DNA of 64,000 nt from JAPLDP01 sp964628285 (GTDB lineage Bacteria; Bacteroidota; Bacteroidia; Bacteroidales; JAGONC01): contig CAZVNP010000002.1 in the NCBI GenBank assembly GCA_964628285.1, positions 62,001-126,000 of the forward strand. The letters are read 5' to 3'. Below the pieces are notes generated by a model. The model saw only the letters and a program-made list of their open reading frames with translations, had not been told where the DNA came from and did no database searches. A program made the position numbers and the translations under genes. Of this stretch, positions 35,399 to 43,318 are shown piece after piece. Position 1 is the stretch's first letter, and each line of letters opens with the position of its first letter.

Positions 35399-36619
35399 TT
35401 GGCATTCAACATCAAAGATATACGTCAGGAATTCCCGGTACTGGAACAAACCGTTTACGGACGTCCTCTTGTGTACTTAGACAATGCCGCGACCACTCAA
35501 AAACCTTTACAGGTGATCGAGGCCATCAGAGGGTATTATTCCACCGTTAACAGCAATGTGCATCGTGGGGTTCATTACCTCAGCCAGGAGGCGACCTCGG
35601 AGTTTGAAGATGCCCGGCGTACCGTTCAGCATTTCATCCATGCCGGAAATGCAGACGAGATCATTTTCACCAAGGGCACAACCGAATCAATCAATCTGGT
35701 GGCGTGCAGCTTCGGCAGAAAATACATCTCACCGGGCGATGAGATCATCATCTCCTCACTGGAGCATCATTCAAACATCGTCCCCTGGCAGATGCTATGC
35801 CAGGAGAAAGGTGCCTTTCTCCGTGTGATACCGATCGATGACAATGAGCGGCTCATCATGGAGAAATACAGGGAAATGATCAACGAACGGACACGTCTGG
35901 TGGCTGTCACACATGTTTCCAATGCCCTGGGGACGGTCATGCCGGTAAAAGAGATCATCGACACAGCCCATGCCCATGCCGTGCCGGTGCTGGTGGACGG
36001 CGCTCAGGCTGTGGCACATCTTAAGGTGGACGTCCAGGATATGGACTGCGACTTTTATTGTTTTTCAGCCCATAAGATGTACGGCCCTATGGGATCAGGC
36101 GTCCTCTATGGCAAGGAAAAGCTGCTGGAGGACATGCCGCCGTACCAGGGCGGCGGTGAAATGATCAAAGCGGTGACTTTCGAAAAGACACTTTACAATG
36201 ATCTTCCTTATAAATTTGAAGCCGGAACACCGAATGTGGCATCGGTGATCGGTTTTAAAGCGGCCGTGGATTTCATAAACAGGATTGGCTTTAAGGACAT
36301 TATATCCTATGAACGGAATGTTTACCGTTATGCCGAAGAAACTCTGGCTGGGATAGAAGGGGTGCGTATTTTCGGGAAGGGTGACGATAAGGTCTGCGTC
36401 ATTTCATTTCTTATCGGCGCCATCCATCCCTATGATGCCGGCAGCATTCTCGACAAGCTTGGTGTGGCGGTACGCACGGGACACCACTGCGCTCAACCCC
36501 TGATGGACCTTTGCAGCATACCGGGTACTGTGAGGGCTTCGCTTGGAATATACAACACAAAAGAAGAGATTGACATTCTGAAGGAAGCCATTATGCAAGT
36601 GAAAAAGATGTTCATGTGA
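35399..36619 (+). CDS. sufS: Cysteine desulfurase SufS
   Basis: The 406-residue class V aminotransferase starts with the family text AFNIKDIRQEFPVLEQ. It has the PLP Lys226 in CFSAHKMYGP and the catalytic Cys364 in RTGHHCAQPL, the short-loop arrangement of group II desulfurases that depend on SufE. It takes sulfur from cysteine for cluster assembly. The start codon is TTG at 35399; there is no in-frame ATG that keeps the conserved N-terminus. sufE follows 61 bp after it. Confidence 0.96.
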   Translation: MAFNIKDIRQEFPVLEQTVYGRPLVYLDNAATTQKPLQVIEAIRGYYSTVNSNVHRGVHYLSQEATSEFEDARRTVQHFIHAGNADEIIFTKGTTESINLVACSFGRKYISPGDEIIISSLEHHSNIVPWQMLCQEKGAFLRVIPIDDNERLIMEKYREMINERTRLVAVTHVSNALGTVMPVKEIIDTAHAHAVPVLVDGAQAVAHLKVDVQDMDCDFYCFSAHKMYGPMGSGVLYGKEKLLEDMPPYQGGGEMIKAVTFEKTLYNDLPYKFEAGTPNVASVIGFKAAVDFINRIGFKDIISYERNVYRYAEETLAGIEGVRIFGKGDDKVCVISFLIGAIHPYDAGSILDKLGVAVRTGHHCAQPLMDLCSIPGTVRASLGIYNTKEEIDILKEAIMQVKKMFM

Positions 36620-36680
36620 TAATACTATCAGGCGGATGCAATAAGCCCCGTTAATTATGGTTATTATTAATTGATCCCAA

Positions 36681-37112
36681 ATGGCAATAAAGGAAATTGA
36701 GAATCAGATCGAGGCTGAATTTCAGAATTTAAATGACTGGATGGATAAATATAACCACCTTATCGAAATGGGTAAGACATTACCGCTGATCGATGAGAAA
36801 CTGAAGGTGGACAATAACCTCATCTCGGGATGCCAGTCGAGAGTGTGGCTGGCGGCCACTTATGAGAAGGGTCGTGTCCATTTCAGTGCCGACAGTGATG
36901 CCATGATCACCAAAGGCATCATCAGCATGCTCATCCGGGTTTTATCAGGTCAGACACCCGATGCGATCATTAACGCCTCGCTCGATTTCATCGGCAGGAT
37001 CGGTCTCAAAGAGCATCTGTCGCCGACACGTTCCAACGGAATGGATGCGATGATCAAACAAATGAAGCTTTATGCCATCGTCTTTAAAGCAAAAGAACTT
37101 CAATTACCCTGA
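36681..37112 (+). CDS. sufE: Sulfur acceptor protein SufE
   Basis: The 143-residue product is SufE, with the sulfur-accepting Cys51 in NNLISGCQSRVWLAA and the preceding DWMDKYNHLIEMGKTLP helix. It receives persulfide from SufS and passes it to SufB. Its position directly after sufS and before the DUF59 gene (6-bp gap) is typical of SUF operons. Length and motifs are complete. Confidence 0.95.
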   Translation: MAIKEIENQIEAEFQNLNDWMDKYNHLIEMGKTLPLIDEKLKVDNNLISGCQSRVWLAATYEKGRVHFSADSDAMITKGIISMLIRVLSGQTPDAIINASLDFIGRIGLKEHLSPTRSNGMDAMIKQMKLYAIVFKAKELQLP

Positions 37113-37118
37113 TGTGGT

Positions 37119-37442
37119 ATGGATGACAGCGCAACCAAAAACAAACTCGAAAGCCTTATCATCGAACAGCTGAAAACTGTTTACGATCCTGAAATCCCTG
37201 TCAATATTTATGACCTGGGCCTTATTTATCACATTGACATATCGGATGATTTAACGGTACACATTCAGATGACACTGACCGCTCCCAACTGTCCTGTGGC
37301 CGAGTCGTTACCGCAGGAGGTAAGGGAGAGGGTAACATCCGTGGAAGGAGTGAAAGCGTTCGATCTGGAGATCGTCTTCGACCCGCCATGGTCCATGGAC
37401 ATGATCTCGGAGGAAGGCAAGCTGGAACTCGGTTTTTTATAA
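37119..37442 (+). CDS. DUF59/MIP18-family Fe-S maturation protein (SufT-like)
   Basis: The 107-residue product is a single DUF59 domain: VYDPEIPVNIYDLGLIYHID, the conserved MTLTAPNCPVAESLP with the reactive Cys, and a C-terminal FDPPWSMDMISEEGKLELGF. Such proteins help mature Fe-S enzymes and are called SufT or, in longer forms, part of ApbC/Mrp. It lies 6 bp after sufE and 11 bp before dxs, placing it firmly in the suf transcript. Confidence 0.92.
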   Translation: MDDSATKNKLESLIIEQLKTVYDPEIPVNIYDLGLIYHIDISDDLTVHIQMTLTAPNCPVAESLPQEVRERVTSVEGVKAFDLEIVFDPPWSMDMISEEGKLELGFL

Positions 37443-37453
37443 GTTCACAATTT

Positions 37454-39358
37454 ATGAAGGTCAAACAGGGGAGATTATTATCCACAATCAATTCTCCTGA
37501 CGATTTAAGAAAGCTGAAAGAACAGGACCTGCCACAGCTCTGCCATGAGATCAGGCAGTTCATCATAGAGGTTTTATGTGACCATCCCGGTCATCTGGGT
37601 GCCAGCCTGGGTTCCGTGGAGCTGGCCGTGGCGGTGCATTATGTCTTCAACACGCCTTACGACAAGCTGATATGGGATGTCGGTCATCAGGCTTATGCCC
37701 ATAAGATACTCACGGGTCGCAAGGATGTTTTTCATACCAACAGGATGTATAAAGGCATCAGCGGGTTTCCCAAAATGGCGGAGAGTGAATACGATGCCTT
37801 CGGTGTGGGACATGCCTCCACCTCCATTTCGGCCGCCCTGGGCATGGCGATAGCAGCCAATCTGAGAGACCACAACGGCCGTCATCACATCGCCATTATT
37901 GGTGATGGTGCCATGACCGGAGGGATGGCTCTGGAAGGCATGAACAATGCAGGGGTGTCGAATGCCGATCTGCTGGTCATACTCAATGATAACGGCATTG
38001 CCATCGATAAAAGCGTCGGCGCCATCGGCGACTATCTCGTGCACATCGTCACGTCGAAGACCTTTAAAAAATTCAAGGATCTTATCTGGATACTCATGGG
38101 CGGTCGCACCCGTTATGGCAAAAACTCCAGGGAAATCGTCCGTCAGATCACCAGTGCCGTCAAGTCGACCATCCTGAAACGCAGCAATCTCTTTGAAGCC
38201 TTTAATTTCAGATATTTCGGTCCCGTCGACGGCCATGATGTCATTCGGTTAGTGAAGTTATTGACGGTAATGAAGACCATCAAAGGACCCAAGCTGCTTC
38301 ATGTCATCACGGTGAAGGGAAAAGGTTACGAGCGTGCCGAGAAAGACCAGATCACCTATCATGCCCCCGGCGTCTTCAACAAAGATACGGGCGAACTGGT
38401 CGACGAGCCCTGCCCTGCTAAGCCGGCGCCTAAATATCAGACCGTTTTTGGCCGGACCATTCTGGAGCTGGCCGAAAAAAACAATAAGATCATAGGGATA
38501 ACGCCGGCGATGGCTACCGGCAGCTCGTTGAGCATCATGATGAACGCGATGCCCGACAGGGCTTTTGATGTGGGCATTGCGGAGCAGCATGCCGTGACCT
38601 TCGCCGCCGGACTGGCGGCAGCAGGAATGGTGCCTTTCTGCACGGTCTATTCGACCTTTTTACAACGTGCTTATGATCAGATCATCCATGACGTGGCCCT
38701 GCAGAAACTTCATGTGGTGTTGTGTCTCGACCGTGCCGGCCTCGTGGGTGAAGACGGCGCCACTCATCACGGCAGCTTCGACCTGGCCTACCTCCGTTCC
38801 ATACCCAATATGATCATCGCCGCTCCACTGAATGAGCCGGAAATGCGCAACATGATGTACACGGCTCAGCTCGACGGCATGGGTCCCTTCGCGATACGTT
38901 ACCCCAGAGGCCGTGGCGTCACACCCGAATGGAAAACACCCTTTGAGAAAATGACCATAGGCAAAGGTCAAAAGATTAAGGACGGTAAAGGACTGGCCAT
39001 TATTTCTATCGGTCATGTCGGCAATAACGTCATCAGCGCAACGGAAGGGCTGCAAAAAGATGACGCCGACGTGGCACATTATGATATGCGTTTTCTTAAG
39101 CCCCTCGATGAAGAGCTCCTCCATGAGATCTTCAACAAGTTCAATAAGATAATCACCGTGGAAGACGGAATCATCATGGGGGGACTGGGTACGGCCGTGC
39201 TTGAATTCATGGCCGATCATCACTACCAGGCTTCCGTCCATCGCCTGGGGATCCCCGACCGTTTCATCGAGCAGGGTACGATAGCCGAATTACAGGCCGA
39301 ATGCGGTTACGACAGGGAGGGCATTAAAAAAGCCGTCAGGGAGATGCTTGCTGAATGA
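37454..39358 (+). CDS. dxs: 1-deoxy-D-xylulose-5-phosphate synthase
   Basis: The 634-residue product has the DXS thiamine-diphosphate fold: HPGHLGASLGSVELAVAVHY with the catalytic His, GDGAMTGGMALEGMNNAG and the Mg/TPP site ILNDNGIAI, then the pyrimidine domain GIAEQHAVTFAAGLA and LDRAGLVGEDGATHHG. It makes DXP from pyruvate and glyceraldehyde phosphate, the first step of the MEP isoprenoid route. I use the ATG at 37454 (MKVKQGRLLS); the longer frame to 37388 overlaps the DUF59 gene. It is joined to suf, perhaps because later MEP enzymes IspG and IspH need Fe-S clusters. Confidence 0.96.
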   Translation: MKVKQGRLLSTINSPDDLRKLKEQDLPQLCHEIRQFIIEVLCDHPGHLGASLGSVELAVAVHYVFNTPYDKLIWDVGHQAYAHKILTGRKDVFHTNRMYKGISGFPKMAESEYDAFGVGHASTSISAALGMAIAANLRDHNGRHHIAIIGDGAMTGGMALEGMNNAGVSNADLLVILNDNGIAIDKSVGAIGDYLVHIVTSKTFKKFKDLIWILMGGRTRYGKNSREIVRQITSAVKSTILKRSNLFEAFNFRYFGPVDGHDVIRLVKLLTVMKTIKGPKLLHVITVKGKGYERAEKDQITYHAPGVFNKDTGELVDEPCPAKPAPKYQTVFGRTILELAEKNNKIIGITPAMATGSSLSIMMNAMPDRAFDVGIAEQHAVTFAAGLAAAGMVPFCTVYSTFLQRAYDQIIHDVALQKLHVVLCLDRAGLVGEDGATHHGSFDLAYLRSIPNMIIAAPLNEPEMRNMMYTAQLDGMGPFAIRYPRGRGVTPEWKTPFEKMTIGKGQKIKDGKGLAIISIGHVGNNVISATEGLQKDDADVAHYDMRFLKPLDEELLHEIFNKFNKIITVEDGIIMGGLGTAVLEFMADHHYQASVHRLGIPDRFIEQGTIAELQAECGYDREGIKKAVREMLAE

Positions 39359-39383
39359 TTTTTTCCTACATTTGACCTTTTTC

Positions 39384-40172
39384 ATGTCCTGGTTTGAGGT
39401 TATAGCTCTCATCATAGCAGGTGTTGTGGTTGGTATCATCAACACTCTGGCAGGCGGGGGATCCATCATATCACTCCCCCTGCTCATGTTGTTCGGATTG
39501 CCTGCCGATGTGGCCAACGGTACCAACAGAATCGCCGTACTGCTTCAAAACATCACTTCCGTCAGCGTCTTCAGTCGCAAAAAGGTCCTCGACTGGAAGA
39601 AAGGCCGCTGGCTGGCCATACCTGCAGCGGTGGGCGCTGTTGCAGGTGCATGGATAGCCGTCGATGTGAATAAGAACGTCATCGAAAAAAGCATCGCCGT
39701 CGTCATGTTGATCATGGTCTTTTTTATCCTTTATAAACCACAACGGTGGCTGAAGGAAAAGAAAGAGCTCCTGGAAAAAAAAATCAACGTGCTGCAGGTC
39801 ATCATTTTTTTCCTGATAGGGCTTTACGGCGGTTTTATACAGGCCGGGGTCGGGTATTTTTTACTGGCGGGGCTGGTGCTGAGCGCAGGTTATGAACTGG
39901 TGAAAGCCAACGCGTTAAAGGTCCTCATCGTTTTACTGTTCACACCTTTTGCCCTGGTTATTTTCATCCTACATCATCAGGTCAACTGGATGTACGGTCT
40001 GATCCTGGGTGTGGGGTCTCTTTTCGGGGGTTTTATGGCATCACGGATGGCGGTGAGCTGGGGCGCCAATTTCATCCGGTGGGCCGTGGTCATCATCATC
40101 CTCATCACTGCCGCACATATCTTCGGTCTCATCAACCTGAACGGGGTCGTACAGTTACTGGGAAAGCACTGA
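39384..40172 (+). CDS. TSUP-family (TauE/SafE) membrane permease
   Basis: A 262-residue polytopic protein of about eight membrane segments with the TSUP N-terminal repeat AGVVVGIINTLAGGGSIISLP and a second related half (GLYGGFIQAGVGYFLLAGL). TSUP proteins export or import sulfur-containing or organic anions such as sulfite or sulfoacetate. The substrate is not deducible, though its place after a sulfur-handling suf operon is suggestive. I favour the ATG at 39384 over 39348, which overlaps the dxs end. A TACATTTG box sits directly before 39384. It converges on the deaminase gene with 8 bp between stops. Confidence 0.85.
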   Translation: MSWFEVIALIIAGVVVGIINTLAGGGSIISLPLLMLFGLPADVANGTNRIAVLLQNITSVSVFSRKKVLDWKKGRWLAIPAAVGAVAGAWIAVDVNKNVIEKSIAVVMLIMVFFILYKPQRWLKEKKELLEKKINVLQVIIFFLIGLYGGFIQAGVGYFLLAGLVLSAGYELVKANALKVLIVLLFTPFALVIFILHHQVNWMYGLILGVGSLFGGFMASRMAVSWGANFIRWAVVIIILITAAHIFGLINLNGVVQLLGKH

Positions 40173-40180
40173 TGCGGGAT

Positions 40181-40681
40181 TCACTGATCGGTGTATTTCA
40201 GCACTTTATTGTTGACATAGACCAGTTCGATGGATGCCTGGCGGAACATGTCTTCCGTTTCCTGGGCTTCATGATAGCGGTATTCACACACCACCCTGAC
40301 TATGCCGCAGTTGATGATGAGCATGGCGCAAGTGCGGCAGGGTGTCATGCGGCAATACAGGGTGCCACCCTCCAAGGGGATGCCCAGGCGTGCGGCCTGG
40401 CATATGGCGTTCTGCTCGGCATGGACTGTGCGCACGCAATGCGTGCTGATGCTGCCGTCCTCATGGATGACTTTTTTCATGAGATGACCCACATCATCGC
40501 AATGCGGCAGACCCCTGGGAGAGCCCACATATCCTGTGACCAGCAGCTGACGGTCGCGGGCGATCACACACCCGCTGCGGCCACGGTCACAGGTGGCCCG
40601 CCGCGCAATCGCTCTGGCAACCTCCATGAAATACTCATCCCATGAAGGCCTGATGTATTTGTCTTTTTTTTTCTCAACCAT
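40181..40681 (-). CDS. dCMP deaminase (ComEB-like)
   Basis: The 166-residue product is a zinc-dependent cytidine/deoxycytidylate deaminase: His87-Ala-Glu89 in TVHAEQNAI provides one zinc ligand and the catalytic Glu, and Cys115 and Cys118 in MTPCRTCAM provide the others. An N-terminal SWDEYFMEVARAIARRATCD segment is typical of dCMP deaminase, as is the inserted cysteine/His region near residues 60-80. It converts dCMP to dUMP for dTTP synthesis. The kinase gene upstream starts a probable two-gene unit. Confidence 0.92.
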   Translation of the reverse strand: MVEKKKDKYIRPSWDEYFMEVARAIARRATCDRGRSGCVIARDRQLLVTGYVGSPRGLPHCDDVGHLMKKVIHEDGSISTHCVRTVHAEQNAICQAARLGIPLEGGTLYCRMTPCRTCAMLIINCGIVRVVCEYRYHEAQETEDMFRQASIELVYVNNKVLKYTDQ

Positions 40682-40747
40682 AAAAATCGTGTGTTTATAG
40701 TGGGTTCAGTGGCTATATGTTCCCTGCACCGGCCTGACCGGTCTGAC

Positions 40748-41314
40748 TCATCCATTTTTCGACCGTAAAGTGTCCATGACTTTCTTCACTTCAACAAAAA
40801 GCTCCTCTTTCGTGCCATTATTGACAAAAACAAAATCGGCATGTGCCATGCACCACGCAATGTTCTGCTCCCCGGCGCCGGCCGAATGCATCTCACGCCG
40901 TTCATTGTCAAGAAAGGTCTGGTATGATATCCTGTCGGTTTCGGAATCACGTGCTACAACACGCTTATACCTGATGGCCGGGTCGGCATCGACGGCAAAC
41001 AGGTAAAAGTCCCTCTTTTGCCGCAACGACTCCACCTCTCCACGTGTCCTGATGCTCTCAATGATGCAATCCTTTCCCTCTTTGAGTGCCTCATTGTAAA
41101 GACGATCCACAATATAGGAGGGTGGGTGTTTTTTTCTGAGTTCATTCGCCAGCCAGGTCATGGTGTCGCGGTTAAGCGGGAGGCCTTTTTTTATGATCTC
41201 CTGCGACAGGAACGCCCGCACCGAATGGTGAACAAAAAACTCCTCCCTGATCAGATATTCCACGATGGTTCCCTTGCCCGCACCCAGAGTTCCTGTAATT
41301 CCTATGATCAGCAT
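40748..41314 (-). CDS. P-loop kinase-like protein (dephospho-CoA/nucleotide kinase fold)
   Basis: The 188-residue product has Walker A GTLGAGKGT near its N-terminus (MLIIGITGTLGAGKGTIVEY), a substrate-binding region DCIIESIRTRGEVESLR, and a lid-like stretch RYKRVVARDSETDRISYQTF. It resembles small nucleoside-monophosphate or dephospho-CoA kinases, but no subfamily is certain. Location 66 bp upstream of the dCMP deaminase gene suggests a part in nucleotide metabolism. Its start lies 13 bp from the stop of the LOG-family remnant. Confidence 0.75.
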   Translation of the reverse strand: MLIIGITGTLGAGKGTIVEYLIREEFFVHHSVRAFLSQEIIKKGLPLNRDTMTWLANELRKKHPPSYIVDRLYNEALKEGKDCIIESIRTRGEVESLRQKRDFYLFAVDADPAIRYKRVVARDSETDRISYQTFLDNERREMHSAGAGEQNIAWCMAHADFVFVNNGTKEELFVEVKKVMDTLRSKNG

Positions 41315-41327
41315 AGCCTGAAGGTTT

Positions 41328-41516
41328 TTAGACCATGTTTTTCAATTCATCCACCCATTTGCTGTCGACAACTACCGGCCGGTAGGTCTCAAGTCGTTCA
41401 AGCAAACGGGAGGCATCGGTTTCAACGATGATGTTCTCCCTGTGCTCCCGACGAAGGAATTTTTCTGCCACACAATGATCCAGATAACGGATGAGATCAT
41501 CAAAGAAACCACCGAC
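41328..41516 (-). pseudogene. C-terminal remnant of a LOG-family (TIGR00730) gene
   Basis: A 62-codon minus-strand stretch ending at a TAA (41328-41330) encodes VGGFFDDLIRYLDHCVAEKF, REHRENIIVETDASRLLERL and VVDSKWVDEL. This matches the C-terminal third of LOG proteins (cytokinin riboside-monophosphate phosphoribohydrolase family). A stop lies five codons upstream of its first recognisable residue, and the PGGxGT core is absent. The rest has been deleted; the manA promoter occupies the space where it should continue. It is the same strand and spacing as expected for a former operon partner of the kinase and deaminase. Confidence 0.7.
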
Positions 41517-41583
41517 TAAATTAGAAAATTAATGAGTTGAAACCGAGCGGTTGATACAAAAACAGCCGAAATGCATTATTTCC

Positions 41584-41591
41584 TACTTTTG
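41584..41591 (+). promoter_or_regulatory. Candidate -7 box of manA
   Basis: TACTTTTG fits TAnnTTTG, 37 bp before the chosen ATG (41629) and only 16 bp before the alternative GTG (41608). Confidence 0.45.
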
Positions 41592-41628
41592 TAAATTCTG
41601 CTGATGAGTGAATAAACAAAAAGGACCG

Positions 41629-42612
41629 ATGAATGTATTGTATCCATTGAAATTCCAACCCATCTTCAAAGACAAGATCTGGGGCGGACAAAAGATAAGG
41701 AGTGTTCTGGGCCTGGATTTCTCACCCCTGCCCAACTGTGGTGAAGCGTGGGTGATTTCGGGTGTTGAAGGCAGTCCGAGTGTTGTCGCCAACGGTTTCC
41801 TGGCGGGCAATGAGCTGAATGAACTTGTAGAAGTTTATATGGACGACCTGGTCGGGGGTCCCGTCTTTGACTTCCATGGCAACGAGTTTCCTGTCCTGGT
41901 CAAGTTCATCGACTCCAATGATTACCTTTCCGTTCAGGTGCATCCCGATGATGAGCTGGCGGCACTGCGGCATCACAGCCAGGGAAAGAATGAGATGTGG
42001 TATATCCTCCAGGCCGATGAAGGTGCCGAGTTGATTTCGGGCTTCAAACGCCACATCGACAGGGATGGGTTTGTCGCATACCTCAATGAGAAAAAGCTCA
42101 GGCAGGTGCTGAACATCGAGCATGTCCACGCCGGCGATGTCTACGAGATCCCTGCCGGCCGTGTCCATTCCCTGGGTCCGGGGATCCTGTTGGCTGAGAT
42201 ACAACAGACATCCGATATCACCTACCGTGTTTATGACTGGGACCGCACGGATGATCAGGGGCATCCGCGTGAGCTGCATGTGGCCATGGCCCTTGATGCC
42301 CTGGACTTCAACGTCAGCGAAAGCTATAAAACAACCTATGACGACCGTCTCAATCACACCGTACAACTGGTGCAAAACCCTCATTTCACCACCAACCTTA
42401 TCCATCTTGACAAGGGTATGGGCAGGGATTACAGCTCGCTCGATTCATTCATCATTTACATCTGCACCTTGGGCTTTGTTAACATCCATTACCGCGGAGG
42501 AATGGAGGCGGTGAAAACGGGTGAGGCCGTTCTCATTCCGGCCGAAATCAAAGACCAGATCATGCTCTACCCAAAGACCGAATCAAAGCTGTTGGAAGTC
42601 TATATTGACTGA
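41629..42612 (+). CDS. manA: Mannose-6-phosphate isomerase, class I
   Basis: The 327-residue cupin protein has the type I PMI landmarks: LKFQPIFKDKIWGGQKIRSV at the start, GEAWVISGVEGSPS, the zinc site FIDSNDYLSVQVHPDDELA with Gln and His ligands, GKNEMWYIL, and a second His in VHAGDVYEIPAGRVHSLGPG. It interconverts mannose-6-phosphate and fructose-6-phosphate for glycan precursors. I chose the ATG at 41629 (MNVLYPLKF); a GTG at 41608 would add seven residues. It appears to be a single-gene unit. Confidence 0.93.
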   Translation: MNVLYPLKFQPIFKDKIWGGQKIRSVLGLDFSPLPNCGEAWVISGVEGSPSVVANGFLAGNELNELVEVYMDDLVGGPVFDFHGNEFPVLVKFIDSNDYLSVQVHPDDELAALRHHSQGKNEMWYILQADEGAELISGFKRHIDRDGFVAYLNEKKLRQVLNIEHVHAGDVYEIPAGRVHSLGPGILLAEIQQTSDITYRVYDWDRTDDQGHPRELHVAMALDALDFNVSESYKTTYDDRLNHTVQLVQNPHFTTNLIHLDKGMGRDYSSLDSFIIYICTLGFVNIHYRGGMEAVKTGEAVLIPAEIKDQIMLYPKTESKLLEVYID

Positions 42613-42716
42613 TGTATTCCTCCTGCCTGATACGGTCAACCTATAAACCGGACATTGTCCGCAAAACATCTGAGGTAAAATAATCCGGTCAGACAATCAC
42701 TTTCTCGAAAAATCTT

Positions 42717-42724
42717 TAATTTTG
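42717..42724 (+). promoter_or_regulatory. Candidate -7 box of the TlpA-DUF6029-Omp28 unit
   Basis: TAATTTTG fits TAnnTTTG, 41 bp before the TlpA-like ATG. No good -33 partner is seen at the expected distance. Confidence 0.45.
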
Positions 42725-42765
42725 GCCGGCCATTTAAAACTGTCTGTCCATTTAAACATAAATTC

Positions 42766-43287
42766 ATGAAAAGAGCCTTCATCCTCATCATATTTATAAG
42801 TGCGATCCTGTATGCCAGCTCTCAGACGAGCGGGAAGCAACTGAAGAAGATTCCTTCAGTCATCATTAAAACGGTAAACGGGGAAAATTTCAACACCTCC
42901 GATATCAACAACGAAGGCAAGCCCATCATCATCAGTTTCTGGGCGTTGTGGTGCAAGCCGTGCATAAAGGAATTGACGGCCATTGCGGACGTGTATGATG
43001 AATGGCGTGAAGAGACCGGGGTGAAGCTTTATGCCGTTTCCATTGATGACTCCCGTTCATCCTCGAATGTCCTGCCCACCGTCAATGGCAAGGGATGGGA
43101 ATACGAGGTTCTGCTCGACCCCAATGGCGACTTCAAGAGGGCGATGAATGTCGGCGTTATCCCACACACTTTTCTCGTCAACGGCAAGGGCGAGATTGTC
43201 TGGCAGCACACCTCCTTCGTCGAGGGTGGTGAACAGCAACTGATTGAGAAGGTCAGGGCCCTGATCGCCGGAGAACCCCTGGAATGA
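42766..43287 (+). CDS. TlpA-family thiol-disulfide reductase
   Basis: The 173-residue product has a signal peptide (KRAFILIIFISAILYASS) and a thioredoxin fold with the active-site pair Cys63 and Cys66 in FWALWCKPCIKEL. It also has the cis-Pro segment VGVIPHTFLVNGKGEIV. Such exported proteins reduce disulfides or support maturation in the periplasm. It begins a three-gene run with a DUF6029 barrel and an Omp28-like protein (gaps 31 and 67 bp), so its partners are likely outer-membrane or secreted proteins. Confidence 0.9.
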   Translation: MKRAFILIIFISAILYASSQTSGKQLKKIPSVIIKTVNGENFNTSDINNEGKPIIISFWALWCKPCIKELTAIADVYDEWREETGVKLYAVSIDDSRSSSNVLPTVNGKGWEYEVLLDPNGDFKRAMNVGVIPHTFLVNGKGEIVWQHTSFVEGGEQQLIEKVRALIAGEPLE

Positions 43288-43318
43288 AACGATAATCATT
43301 ATCATACCGATTAAACAG

